Source of the DNA: Fastidiosipila sp964627125
GTDB lineage: Bacteria > Bacillota > Clostridia > Saccharofermentanales > Fastidiosipilaceae
Reading direction: 5' to 3'
DNA length: 64,000 nt
Assembly (NCBI GenBank): GCA_964627125.1
Contig: CAZVJQ010000003.1
Span: 9,470-73,469, forward strand
In this document: positions 33,516 to 41,982 of the stretch, in pieces
Layout: each line of letters starts with the position of its first letter
Position numbering within the stretch: position 1 is the stretch's first letter
Notes under the pieces: generated by a model
Databases searched by the model: none
Told to the model about the DNA's origin: nothing
What the model saw: the letters and a program-made list of their open reading frames with translations, nothing else
Program-made: the position numbers and the translations under genes

Positions 33516-34466
33516 ATGAAGGGTAGTTATAGAAAATACTTAGCAGCAATGTTAAGTTTAATTTTAGTTTTTATAGCAGCTTGCAATAGACCTGTTCCAG
33601 GTCCAACAAGTGAAGACACTGATCTATCCAATTCAACGAGCTCAGCAACTAGTAATGAAACTACAAGCTCTACAACTGAACTTACAAGCACTACAACAGA
33701 AGAAACTAGCGAAGCGACCACAGTTGAAGAGAATACCACAACTAGTACAGTAGAAGACACAAGTGTTCTAGCTAGTACAACAACAGAATCTACTACTACT
33801 GAAGCTACTACTGTTGAAGAGACCACTACAACTACTACAGTTGTAGAAGGAGCTAAGACTCCTGCACAGACTGAAACTAAACCTGTAGAGTATTTTTCTA
33901 ATGCACTATTTGTTGGAGATTCAAGGCTTCAGAGCTTAATGATGTATGGAACTTTAACTACTCCTGACTACATAGTTGGTAGAGGTTTTAATTTATTGAA
34001 TTATTTCTCAGATATGACACCTATAAATGGTACTGAACAGATACCAGCTACTTTTGTTGCTAATAATGCAGGGAACTATACAGATATCTACATAAATATG
34101 GGACTAAATGAGTTGGGTTATCAAGATGGGCCATTCATTAATACCTATGTTAGGGTATTGGAGCATTTAAAGAGTAATAATCCAGATGCCACAATTTACA
34201 TTAATTCAGTTTTACCAATAACTGAGAAACAAGATGAAATTAATTCAAGTAGAAATAATTGGATTACTATGGCGAATGTTAATAGAATTAATGGGTTATT
34301 AGAATCAATAGCCGAGGATTATGATGTTTACTATTTAGATGCTACTGAAGTTGTGGCTCCAAGTGGTTATTTATCAGAAGGTATTTCTGCTGATGGTGTG
34401 CATTTTGATAGATCAACAGTAAATATCTGGCAAGAATTTATCCAGAGCCATGTAGTGCCTAGGTAA
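33516..34466 (+). CDS. SGNH/GDSL-hydrolase lipoprotein with Thr-rich linker
   Basis: This is a predicted surface lipoprotein of 316 residues. The signal peptide ends in a lipobox with Cys (FIAAC, about residue 23). A Thr/Ser/Glu-rich linker (about 30-115) leads to an SGNH domain with Ser136 in FVGDSRLQ, Asn in NMGLNELG and the D293-x-x-H296 pair in DGVHFD, a complete esterase/acetyltransferase catalytic set. The ATG at 33516 is chosen because GAGG lies just upstream; the open frame extends back into tatD. Followed by a DUF4358-like lipoprotein, an MBOAT protein and a DHHW protein, it likely handles acyl groups on a surface polymer. Polymer identity is unknown. Confidence 0.82.
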   Translation: MKGSYRKYLAAMLSLILVFIAACNRPVPGPTSEDTDLSNSTSSATSNETTSSTTELTSTTTEETSEATTVEENTTTSTVEDTSVLASTTTESTTTEATTVEETTTTTTVVEGAKTPAQTETKPVEYFSNALFVGDSRLQSLMMYGTLTTPDYIVGRGFNLLNYFSDMTPINGTEQIPATFVANNAGNYTDIYINMGLNELGYQDGPFINTYVRVLEHLKSNNPDATIYINSVLPITEKQDEINSSRNNWITMANVNRINGLLESIAEDYDVYYLDATEVVAPSGYLSEGISADGVHFDRSTVNIWQEFIQSHVVPR

Positions 34467-34562
34467 TGATGAATTAATTATGAGTTCATTAGTTAAAACT
34501 ATAATAATGAAGAATATTAGTTAATATTAATAATGCGAATTTTGATTAAGTGAGGGTAATTT

Positions 34563-35063
34563 ATGAAAACAATGAAAAATAAAATTTTATCTAGCTTGTT
34601 GTTATTGAGCTTAATAGTTATTTTGAATGCTTGTGGTAATACTGCTTCTACAATTGAGCCTGGTGCAGATTTATCCAGTCTAGGAAATGAAATTCTAGAT
34701 GAAGTAGACTTCGAGGATGATTTAGCTGTGTTGAATGAGAATTTAGCAAGCAATTATTTATATCAAGTAGATTTTACTAATGTAAGTAACTACCAAATTT
34801 ATGCAGGCGGAGGCTTCATAGCTGAAGAAATTATCTTAATTGAAGCTGTTGATGCAGAAGCTGCTGAGGCTGTTTTAGAGTCTATAAATACAAGAATTGA
34901 TGACTTGAAAACATCTTACGGTAATTACACACCCGAAGAATTAGAGAATTTAGAAGATCCAGCTATAGTTACAAATGGTAACTATGTATTTTTCGTAATT
35001 TCAAGTGAAAATGAAGAAGCTGAATCAACCATAAATGAATGGATTCTAGAGCAAAATAATTAA
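34563..35063 (+). CDS. DUF4358-like lipoprotein
   Basis: The 166-residue product has a lipoprotein signal (lipobox LNAC, about residues 20-23) and a small acidic domain resembling DUF4358, with the YQIYAGGGFIAEEIILIEA region and an ENLEDPAIVTNGNYVFFVIS end. Members of this group of unknown function often sit beside MBOAT and DHHW genes, as here. The ATG has GAGGG about eight bases upstream. No catalytic residues are evident; it may be an accessory factor of the acylation machinery. Confidence 0.7.
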   Translation: MKTMKNKILSSLLLLSLIVILNACGNTASTIEPGADLSSLGNEILDEVDFEDDLAVLNENLASNYLYQVDFTNVSNYQIYAGGGFIAEEIILIEAVDAEAAEAVLESINTRIDDLKTSYGNYTPEELENLEDPAIVTNGNYVFFVISSENEEAESTINEWILEQNN

Positions 35064-35080
35064 TAGATAAGGAATAGTCT

Positions 35081-36490
35081 ATGGCTTTTAATAGCTTAAT
35101 TTTTCTATTAATATTTTTACCAATTACGATAGCCTTATATTATCTGCCATTGAAGTCTAAGAGTGCGGATAATTTTAAGGCTATTTTATTGCTTGTCTTG
35201 AGTTTAATTTTCTACTCATGGGGAGCTATAAGATTTTTACCACTCCTTGTGACTATGATAGCTCTAAATTATTTTTATATAATTATGTGGCTAAAGAATA
35301 GATTTAAGAATGGTAAACCAGGTTCTAACTTACTTGTTACTGTTTTAGTCGTCATTAATGTAGCAGTATTATCTTGGGGTAAATATTTTGCAGGAGCTTT
35401 CCCTCTGGCATTATCCTTCTATATTTTTAAACTATTATCTGCAGTTTTCGATATCTATAATAGTCTTAAAGAAACTGAGAGTAAAAATCTTGAAGAATTC
35501 AAAAAAGAAATTAATTTAAGCCCAAGGAACTTTAGTCTATATATTAGTTTCTTCCCAGAACTGATTTCTGGACCAATATCTCGTTATAAGAATTTCACGC
35601 CACAAATTGCTAATGCTGAGGCGAATTTAGATAATCTTTACCTTGGTTTTAAGAGATTTATCCCAGCTCTATTTATTAAGGTTGCAATTGCAGATAGTAT
35701 ATTTGCGCTTCGTTCATCGTTATTAACTAATATGTTTAATTTTGGTGCTGCTGAAGCTTGGCTAAGTAGTATTCTCTACACCATTTATATTTTCTTGGAT
35801 TTTGCTAGCTACTCAGCTATGGCTATATCAATAGGTAAAATGCTAGGGTATGAAGTTCCAGAAAACTTCAATTCTCCTTATGCTGCTGTTTCAATAGCAG
35901 ACTTTTGGCGCCGTTGGCATATGACTCTTAGCTCTTGGTTTAGGGACTATGTTTATATACCATTAGGTGGAAACAGGAAGGGCTTAGTCAGACAATTAGT
36001 TAATATTGGGATTGTGTGGGCTCTTACCGGAGTATGGCATGGAAATCAATTTAACTTCCTTATCTGGGGGCTATACTACGCAGTGATTTTAATTGTAGAA
36101 AAGCTCTGGTTATTGAAGATATACGAAAAGATGCCAAAATTCATTAATTGGCTAATCACAATGTTTATTGTCAATTTGGGTTGGGTACTATTCGCATTCC
36201 CGCACACAGGCGTTTTGTTTGGCAATATTGGAGCAATGTTTGGAGCAAATGGTTGGACTAATGGCGATGCGGTCTATATCTTAACAGCAAATGTTCTATT
36301 AATTATCTTAGGGGTTTTGGCATCTAGTTCATTATTGAGCAAGCTTCGTGATAAATGGTTAGCTGATAATGGTGAGAAATCTGGAGTCGTAGTTGTTTTT
36401 GAACTAGTAATTTTACTAGCATTGATAGTGCTTAGCTTAGCGTTTATCCTTGACCAAAGCTTCGCATCCTTCTTATATTTCCAATTCTAG
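35081..36490 (+). CDS. MBOAT-family O-acyltransferase (DltB/AlgI-like)
   Basis: This polytopic membrane protein of 469 residues transfers acyl groups across the membrane to extracellular polymers. Typical segments are MAFNSLIFLLIFLPITIALYY at the N-terminus, ELISGPISRY, NFNSPYAAVSIADFWRRWHM and the active-site His320 in LTGVWHGNQFNFLIWG. It is closer to AlgI/PatA-type polysaccharide O-acetylases than to DltB, since no dltA, dltC or dltD neighbours are present. It precedes the DHHW gene by 16 bases. Confidence 0.93.
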   Translation: MAFNSLIFLLIFLPITIALYYLPLKSKSADNFKAILLLVLSLIFYSWGAIRFLPLLVTMIALNYFYIIMWLKNRFKNGKPGSNLLVTVLVVINVAVLSWGKYFAGAFPLALSFYIFKLLSAVFDIYNSLKETESKNLEEFKKEINLSPRNFSLYISFFPELISGPISRYKNFTPQIANAEANLDNLYLGFKRFIPALFIKVAIADSIFALRSSLLTNMFNFGAAEAWLSSILYTIYIFLDFASYSAMAISIGKMLGYEVPENFNSPYAAVSIADFWRRWHMTLSSWFRDYVYIPLGGNRKGLVRQLVNIGIVWALTGVWHGNQFNFLIWGLYYAVILIVEKLWLLKIYEKMPKFINWLITMFIVNLGWVLFAFPHTGVLFGNIGAMFGANGWTNGDAVYILTANVLLIILGVLASSSLLSKLRDKWLADNGEKSGVVVVFELVILLALIVLSLAFILDQSFASFLYFQF

Positions 36491-36506
36491 AAAGGGGAGT
36501 TATATT

Positions 36507-37643
36507 TTGAAAAAATTTGCAGCAATCTTACTAACAAGTATTTTAGCGCTAAGTGCGTTGACTTATATATTCCTCCCAGGAGAGAGTTTTTCTTGGCAAG
36601 AAAGAAGACCATTGAATCAGTGGCCAGAGTTTAGCTTTGAAAAATTAGTGTCAGGCGATTACTTCAGTGATATTGATTCAGCACTAGCAGATCAATTCTT
36701 TGCCCGTAATGAAATGTTAGCAATAAAATCCTCTGCTCAGAAATATACTGGCCAAAAGGATAATGATAGGGTTTATTTTGGTGATGATAATTATTTAATA
36801 GAGAAGAATGGTGAGTTGAATGTTGGCCAGTTAAGGAATAATGTTAATTTACTTTTCGATTTTGCAGAAGTTTTTGCTGAATCAGAAGATATGAGAGAAG
36901 GCTCATTTATCCTTGCGCCAACGATTGCTGGTGTAGAGGAGGAGTTTTTGCCAAATTATCACTTGGAGAGTGATCAGGACGATATTATTTCTACGCTTAA
37001 TGAAACTGCTAGTGAATATAACTTAATTGCACCTGAGCTGATCGATTCTTTAAGCAACTATGAGGGTGATGAGCAACTATACTTTAGAACTGACCACCAC
37101 TGGACTCAAGATGGAGCACATGCAGCCTTCCAAACCTGGCTCGACCAGAGTACTCTTGAAGAATTGGCTATAGATTACACAAGAGAAGAAATTTCTAATA
37201 ATTTCTATGGTACTACTTGGGCAAAAGCAAACATCCCATCCATCCCAGCTGACTCAGTAATTGCCTACCAAAACGATAATCTATATAATATTGAGCTTTT
37301 GGATTTAGAGGGAAACTTAATCAGGAAGAATATCTACAATGAAGAAGCAATTGACACTGTGGACACATATGAATACTTCCTTGGTCAAAATGCAGGTTAT
37401 ATTAAGCTACAAACACATGCTGATAATGGGGAAGGGGATTTAATTATATTTAAAGACTCATATGCTAATGCATTTATCCCATTTTTAATTGAATACTATG
37501 AGACTATTACTATTATAGATTTAAGATATTTAGCTAAACCTGTGAGTGAGATATTAGAAGAAGAGGAATTCACTGATCTAATGTTCCTATATAATGTAGT
37601 AACTCTATCTGATGAGAGTAATATATATAAACTTTTGAGATAA
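36507..37643 (+). CDS. DHHW-family protein (AlgX/AlgJ-like acylation partner)
   Basis: The 378-residue product has an N-terminal signal anchor and a catalytic region resembling AlgX/AlgJ/DltD-type SGNH proteins. The D196-H197-H198-W199 motif (RTDHHWTQDGA) gives the family its name, and a GDLIIFKDSYANAFIPFL segment near the C-terminus supplies the Ser. It is expected to accept the acyl group delivered by the MBOAT protein and pass it to the glycan outside the cell. The start chosen is a TTG at 36507 with GGGGAG seven bases upstream; the open frame reaches back into the MBOAT gene. Confidence 0.85.
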   Translation: MKKFAAILLTSILALSALTYIFLPGESFSWQERRPLNQWPEFSFEKLVSGDYFSDIDSALADQFFARNEMLAIKSSAQKYTGQKDNDRVYFGDDNYLIEKNGELNVGQLRNNVNLLFDFAEVFAESEDMREGSFILAPTIAGVEEEFLPNYHLESDQDDIISTLNETASEYNLIAPELIDSLSNYEGDEQLYFRTDHHWTQDGAHAAFQTWLDQSTLEELAIDYTREEISNNFYGTTWAKANIPSIPADSVIAYQNDNLYNIELLDLEGNLIRKNIYNEEAIDTVDTYEYFLGQNAGYIKLQTHADNGEGDLIIFKDSYANAFIPFLIEYYETITIIDLRYLAKPVSEILEEEEFTDLMFLYNVVTLSDESNIYKLLR

Positions 37644-37709
37644 AGAACTGATAAATGCTAGCATTGTTAGACACAGGTAAAAATATTTTGAAATTTCTTG
37701 AAAAAAGAC

Positions 37710-37737
37710 TTGACATAGGTTTGAATTGTGATAAACT
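37710..37737 (+). promoter_or_regulatory. Promoter of tRNA-Val
   Basis: TTGACA (37710-37715) and TAAACT (37732-37737) are spaced by 16 bases, about 30 bases before the tRNA. Confidence 0.6.
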
Positions 37738-37766
37738 TCTATATGCTTTAAAAGTTCAAACGACCC

Positions 37767-37843
37767 GGGGAGTTAGCTCAGTTGGTTAGAGCATCTGCTT
37801 TACACGCAGGGGGTCGGGGGTTCGAGTCCCTTACTCCCCACCA
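37767..37843 (+). tRNA. tRNA-Val (anticodon TAC)
   Basis: The acceptor stem GGGGAGT/ACTCCCC, D-loop AGTTGGTTAGA, anticodon stem TCTGC/GCAGG with loop TTTACAC (anticodon TAC) and T-loop TTCGAGT form a complete cloverleaf. CCA is encoded. A terminator follows. Confidence 0.96.
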
Positions 37844-37848
37844 TTAAT

Positions 37849-37870
37849 AAGAGCCATATGCGGCTCTTTT
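37849..37870 (+). terminator. Terminator after tRNA-Val
   Basis: AAGAGCC (37849-37855) pairs with GGCTCTT (37862-37868), followed by TTTT. Confidence 0.8.
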
Positions 37871-37906
37871 ATAAACTAAAGAGCAACGTAAGTAAGATAA
37901 TAGAGC

Positions 37907-37935
37907 TTGACAAGTTCTTGGATAATAGATAAAAT
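37907..37935 (+). promoter_or_regulatory. Promoter of tRNA-Asp/tRNA-Phe
   Basis: A perfect TTGACA (37907-37912) and TAAAAT (37930-37935) are spaced by 17 bases. Confidence 0.8.
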
Positions 37936-37958
37936 CTTTCTTGCATCAAAAATTAAAC

Positions 37959-38035
37959 GGCGCAGTAGTTCAGTTGGTTAGAATGCCAGCCTGTCACGCT
38001 GGAGGTCGAGGGTTCGAGTCCCTTCTGCGTCGCCA
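37959..38035 (+). tRNA. tRNA-Asp (anticodon GTC)
   Basis: The acceptor stem GGCGCAG/CTGCGTC, discriminator G as required for Asp, anticodon stem CCAGC/GCTGG with loop CTGTCAC and encoded CCA are all present. Confidence 0.96.
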
Positions 38036-38064
38036 TTTTTATTGGATAATCGTATCCGATACAT

Positions 38065-38140
38065 GCCCAGATAGCTCAGTTGGTAGAGCAGAAGACTGAA
38101 GCTCTTCGTGTCGCGGGTTCGATTCCTGCTCTGGGCACCA
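38065..38140 (+). tRNA. tRNA-Phe (anticodon GAA)
   Basis: The acceptor stem GCCCAGA/TCTGGGC, anticodon stem GAAGA/TCTTC with loop CTGAAGC (anticodon GAA), T-loop TTCGATT and encoded CCA are present. It shares a transcript with tRNA-Asp; a small hairpin (GGATA/TATCC, 38044-38057) lies between them. Confidence 0.96.
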
Positions 38141-38153
38141 TTTAAGCCCAGTT

Positions 38154-38177
38154 GCCCTTGAGCAAAGGGCTTTTTTT
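38154..38177 (+). terminator. Terminator after tRNA-Phe
   Basis: GCCCTT (38154-38159) pairs with AAGGGC (38165-38170), followed by seven T. Confidence 0.85.
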
Positions 38178-38261
38178 ATGCCCAAATTTCCTGAGTGTTG
38201 AATTTAAAATGTAGCTCAATACAATAGTTAAATTAAAAAATTATGAACATTAATATCCAAC

Positions 38262-38291
38262 TTGAAAATACTGCCCATTTTAAGGTAAAAT
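38262..38291 (+). promoter_or_regulatory. Promoter of the riboswitch/ATPase transcript
   Basis: TTGAAA (38262-38267) and TAAAAT (38286-38291) are spaced by 18 bases, placing the transcript start at about 38298, right at the 5' end of the riboswitch. Confidence 0.6.
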
Positions 38292-38297
38292 TGTTAC

Positions 38298-38417
38298 ATG
38301 CTATTTGGGAGTAACAGCCGTAAATTTTTGCGGAGGCCTTATCAACAATCTCGATTGATAATAATCTGGTGAGGTCAGTAAATGTGAGACGCTAGCGGAG
38401 GCGCTTGCGTTTTTTTT
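38298..38417 (+). promoter_or_regulatory. Probable yybP-ykoY manganese riboswitch with expression platform
   Basis: The conserved loop sequence GGGAGTA (38307-38313), an internal ATCAACA (38341-38347) and a closing GTGAGAC (38384-38390) occur in the order and spacing of the yybP-ykoY class, which senses Mn2+. GCTA (38300-38303) can pair with TAGC (38393-38396) as part of the P1 helix. That 3' strand is shared with the terminator stem 38389-38397, so ligand-stabilised P1 would block termination and turn the gene on. The downstream P2A-type ATPase is a known class of target. Class assignment is from memory of the consensus, without a covariance search. Confidence 0.72.
38389..38417 (+). terminator. 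Riboswitch terminator
   Basis: ACGCTAGCG (38389-38397) pairs with CGCTTGCGT (38402-38410, one mismatch) around GAGG, followed by a T-run to 38417. Its 5' arm overlaps the riboswitch P1 strand. Confidence 0.88.
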
Positions 38418-38481
38418 ATGCAAAATTTAACTAATTGCATGAACAGACGTAGCGTTAGAAGTGAAAGGAAAAGGAGAAATT

Positions 38482-41436
38482 ATGGCAGAAGAGAAATCAA
38501 ATGTGGGTTTTAATTTAGATGATCCATATATTGGTAGCATAGATCAGACTTTGAATGCTTTGAACGTAGATTCAAACGTAGGTTTGTCTAATGACGAGGT
38601 AAGCAAGAGGCAAGAGCAATATGGCTTAAATGAACTGCAAGCTGAAGAGAAAGTTCCAATGTGGAAGCGTTTCTTAGAGCAGTTTAAGGACATCATGGTT
38701 CTAATCTTAATCGCAGCAGCTATTTTATCAGGTGTTTTAGGTGATTGGTTAGAGGCAGTAATCATTCTTGCAATTGTTTTAATTAATGCAATTTTAGGTG
38801 TGGTTCAAGAAGGTAGAGCAGCAGACGCTGTTGAAGCTCTACAAGATATGAGTTCCCCAAATGCACGTGTTTTAAGAAATGGTCAGCAAGAGATTGTAAA
38901 ATCTAGTGAAGTTGTTCCAGGAGATATCTTAATTTTAGATGCAGGTGATATCGTTCCAGCAGATGCTAGATTAATTAAATCATCTAATATGAAGGCTGAT
39001 GAGTCAGCACTTACAGGTGAGTCAGTTGCTGTTGAAAAATACTCAGAATTTGAAACCACTGAACCAATTGGTATCGGTGATAGAGAAAACATGGTATTTA
39101 GCTCAACTCCAATTACTTATGGTAATGGTGTTGCTGTAGTAACTGCAATCGGTCAATCTACAGAGATGGGTAAAATTGCAGATAGATTATCAGGTATTGA
39201 AGAAGAAGAAACTCCACTACAAAAGAACTTAAATCAATTAGGTGTTTATTTAGCAATTATCGTATTGGTAGTTATCGCAATTACATTTGTTGTTGGTTTA
39301 CTACGTAATGGTGGAATCTTAGAGATGCTAACAATAGCAGTTTCACTAGGTGTTGCTGCTATCCCAGAAGGTATGTCAGCAGTTGTTACAATTGTTCTAG
39401 CAATCGGTATGAACAGAATGGCTCAAGAGAATGCAATAGTTAAAAAGCTATTAGCTGTTGAGACATTAGGATCAGTTAATGTTATTGCCTCAGATAAAAC
39501 AGGTACATTAACTAAGAATGAGATGACTGTTACAAGACTATTTGCAGATGATATCGTTTATACAGTAACTGGTGAAGGATATGACCCAAGAGGTACTATC
39601 ACAGATACCAGCACAAAACAAGAAGTTGAAAATAATAAGATTTTAGATCGACTTTTAGAAATTGCAGTTTTATGTAATGAAGCTGAATTAACAAATAGTA
39701 CAGATGGTAGATATGATATTTTAGGTGACCCTACAGAAGGAGCAATGTTATCAGTTGCTGCTAAGTATGGAATTACTCGTAAGGGTTCACAAAATAAATA
39801 TGAGAAGATTGGTGACTTACCATTTGACTCAGATAGAAAAATGATGTCAGTATTCCAAGATAATATGGAAGAAGGTAAGGTTGCTTTGACAAAAGGCGGA
39901 CCTGACGTTATCTTAAATCTATGTAATAGAGAATTGACATCAGAAGGTGTTGTTGCATTAACAGATGAGAGAAGAGAAGAGTTATTAAAACAAAACTCAG
40001 ACTTCGCTAAACAAGCTCTTAGAGTTTTAGCATTCTCATACAGCGTACACAATGATGGAAACTTTGATGATGCAGAGCAAGACATGGTCTTCGTAGGTTT
40101 CATGGGTATGATTGACCCAGCAAGGCCTGAAGCTCGTGACTCTATCGCAATTGCTCATGACGCTGGAATTAAAGTAGTTATGATCACAGGTGACCACCAA
40201 GATACAGCTGTTGCTATTGCAAATGACTTAGGTTTAATGCAAGAAGGCGACCAAGTTCTTACTGGTGCACAATTAGAGGCAATGAGCGACGAAGAGCTTA
40301 AAGTTGAATGTCAAAGAACTGCAGTTTATGCTCGTGTTTCTCCAGAACATAAAGTCCGTATTGTTGAAGCATTACAGGCAAATGGAAACATTGTTTCAAT
40401 GACAGGTGACGGTGTTAACGATGCTCCTGCACTTAAGAGAGCAGATATTGGTGTTGCAATGGGTATCACCGGTACTGAAGTTTCTAAGAATGCAGCAGAC
40501 ATGATCTTAACTGACGATAACTTCTCAACAATTGTTTCTGCAGTTGAGAGTGGACGTATTATTTACAGTAATATTCGTAAGTTCGTTGGTTTCTTACTAT
40601 CATGTAATATTGGTGAGGTTTTAGTAATCTTCATCTCCATGTTAGTTTTAGGACCAGACATGCTTCCATTATTACCAATTCAATTACTATGGTTAAACTT
40701 AATTACTGACTCATTCCCAGCACTTGCATTAGGTCAAGAGCAAGGTGAGCCAGATACTATGGATCAAGAGCCACGTAAGAAATCAGATAAGATTCTTAAC
40801 GGTGAAATGATTGCATCAATCTCAGTACAAGCTGTAGCAATCTTCTTAGCAGTCTTCGCTGCATTCATGATTGGTTTAGGCGAGTATGGTGTAAGAATGT
40901 TAGATGCTAACGGAGATCCAAACCAAGAATCAGTTTATATATATGACTATTCAGATGGATTCTCAAGAAACTTAGTTGAAGCAGAGTTTTATGATGGCAA
41001 TGAATTAAGAGCAGCAGAGGGTGGCGAAACTTATGTTTACGATAATGCCTACTACGATGAAGCAGGAAATCAAGTTAAGTTCCAACCAGATACTGGCGCT
41101 TTATCCTACGCATTCTTAACATTAATACTTGCAGAGTTATTTAGAGCATACTCAAATAGATCAGAACACTACAGTGTATTTACACTTGGTTTCTTCTCAA
41201 ACAAGTACTTGAACAATGCTATATTAATTTCTACAGCATTAACATTAGCAGTAGTCTATATCCCAGGAGTTAATACTCTATTTGGTACAAGACCGATGTT
41301 GCTTGAGGACTGGGTAATTATTCTAGGATTCGCAGTAATTCCATTTGTAATAGGTGAAGTATTCAAGCTGGTATACCATGCAGGTACTCGAAGAACTAAG
41401 AATGCTAGAATTGCAGCAGGTAAGTCTAACGACTAA
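38482..41436 (+). CDS. P2A-type cation-transporting ATPase (Ca2+ or Mn2+)
   Basis: This 984-residue pump uses ATP to move divalent cations out of the cytosol. The phosphorylated Asp338 lies in DKTGTLT; TGES of the A domain, AIPEGM in helix 4, KGGPDVIL and MTGDGVNDAPALK are intact, and the C-terminus has further membrane helices. The set fits the SERCA/PMR1-like P2A group. An acidic Tyr-rich stretch of about 70 residues (about 800-870) interrupts the C-terminal membrane region and probably lies outside the cell. The start is the ATG at 38482 after AAGGAG. The upstream riboswitch suggests Mn2+ export, which cannot be told apart from Ca2+ by sequence alone here. Confidence 0.92.
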   Translation: MAEEKSNVGFNLDDPYIGSIDQTLNALNVDSNVGLSNDEVSKRQEQYGLNELQAEEKVPMWKRFLEQFKDIMVLILIAAAILSGVLGDWLEAVIILAIVLINAILGVVQEGRAADAVEALQDMSSPNARVLRNGQQEIVKSSEVVPGDILILDAGDIVPADARLIKSSNMKADESALTGESVAVEKYSEFETTEPIGIGDRENMVFSSTPITYGNGVAVVTAIGQSTEMGKIADRLSGIEEEETPLQKNLNQLGVYLAIIVLVVIAITFVVGLLRNGGILEMLTIAVSLGVAAIPEGMSAVVTIVLAIGMNRMAQENAIVKKLLAVETLGSVNVIASDKTGTLTKNEMTVTRLFADDIVYTVTGEGYDPRGTITDTSTKQEVENNKILDRLLEIAVLCNEAELTNSTDGRYDILGDPTEGAMLSVAAKYGITRKGSQNKYEKIGDLPFDSDRKMMSVFQDNMEEGKVALTKGGPDVILNLCNRELTSEGVVALTDERREELLKQNSDFAKQALRVLAFSYSVHNDGNFDDAEQDMVFVGFMGMIDPARPEARDSIAIAHDAGIKVVMITGDHQDTAVAIANDLGLMQEGDQVLTGAQLEAMSDEELKVECQRTAVYARVSPEHKVRIVEALQANGNIVSMTGDGVNDAPALKRADIGVAMGITGTEVSKNAADMILTDDNFSTIVSAVESGRIIYSNIRKFVGFLLSCNIGEVLVIFISMLVLGPDMLPLLPIQLLWLNLITDSFPALALGQEQGEPDTMDQEPRKKSDKILNGEMIASISVQAVAIFLAVFAAFMIGLGEYGVRMLDANGDPNQESVYIYDYSDGFSRNLVEAEFYDGNELRAAEGGETYVYDNAYYDEAGNQVKFQPDTGALSYAFLTLILAELFRAYSNRSEHYSVFTLGFFSNKYLNNAILISTALTLAVVYIPGVNTLFGTRPMLLEDWVIILGFAVIPFVIGEVFKLVYHAGTRRTKNARIAAGKSND

Positions 41437-41466
41437 TTAGATACTACTAATTAAATAGATTAAATT

Positions 41467-41520
41467 AAGGTCTTAGTGGAAATTGCAAGTAACTGTTGCA
41501 AAATGAGCTAGGACCTTTTT
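41467..41520 (+). terminator. Terminator after the P-type ATPase gene
   Basis: AAGGTCTTAG (41467-41476) pairs with CTAGGACCTT (41508-41517, one mismatch) and a T-run follows. A TTGCAA repeat pair inside the loop may add a second stem. Confidence 0.82.
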
Positions 41521-41532
41521 ATTTTCTACTTG

Positions 41533-41546
41533 GCCAAAGCAAACTC
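41533..41546 (+). repeat. Copy 2 of the intergenic motif GCCAAAGCAAACTC
   Basis: Identical to 9123-9136. Here it lies 22 bases before TATAAT (41569-41574) and upstream of the secG promoter. Confidence 0.5.
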
Positions 41547-41596
41547 ACTCAATCAGCAAATTATTTGTTATAATTAGCTGTACGTGTGTTATATTC

Positions 41597-41625
41597 TTGA
41601 ACAATGAAAAAACTTGTGCTATGAT
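41597..41625 (+). promoter_or_regulatory. Promoter of secG
   Basis: TTGAAC (41597-41602) and TATGAT (41620-41625) are spaced by 17 bases, 32 bases before the secG ATG. Confidence 0.7.
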
Positions 41626-41657
41626 TTATTAGCATTTTAGCGAGAGGAAAAATATAT

Positions 41658-41900
41658 ATGAATACATTATTGACAATACTAGCTGTAATAAATATTTTAG
41701 TAGCTGTGGCAGTTATTTTCTTAGTCTTACAACAAGATGAAGGTGACCAAGGTTTAGGTTCCATGAGTGGAAGCAACAATGAGTCATTCTATAGTGATAA
41801 TAAGGGAAGATCTAAGGACGTCTTACTACGTAAGATTACTACAGGACTTATCGCTGCATTCGTAATTATTAATATTGTTATTGGAGCAATGTTAGGTTAA
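41658..41900 (+). CDS. secG: Preprotein translocase subunit SecG
   Basis: SecG is a small accessory subunit of the SecYEG channel. The 80 residues show two membrane helices (about 3-24 and 58-79) around the conserved cytosolic stretch LQQDEGDQGLGSMSGSNNES. The ATG follows GAGAGGA. It is transcribed alone, between its own promoter and terminator; the frequent downstream partners rnr and smpB are absent. Confidence 0.95.
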   Translation: MNTLLTILAVINILVAVAVIFLVLQQDEGDQGLGSMSGSNNESFYSDNKGRSKDVLLRKITTGLIAAFVIINIVIGAMLG

Positions 41901-41927
41901 TTAAATTTTAGACTAGATAGATACGAG

Positions 41928-41959
41928 CCTTCTCATTGAAAACTATGAGGAGGTTTTTT
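41928..41959 (+). terminator. Terminator after secG
   Basis: CCTTCTCAT (41928-41936) pairs with ATGAGGAGG (41945-41953, one T-G pair), followed by six T. Confidence 0.88.
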
Positions 41960-41982
41960 CTTGCCCAAAATACTGATGAATT

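Noticed and set aside
34517..34753. Minus-strand ORF over the DUF4358-like gene
   Set aside because: It is a shadow of the lipoprotein gene, which has a signal peptide, lipobox and ribosome site.
39558..40103. 181-residue minus-strand ORF within the P-type ATPase gene
   Set aside because: It is antisense to a well-conserved catalytic region, with no ribosome site and no recognisable protein features.
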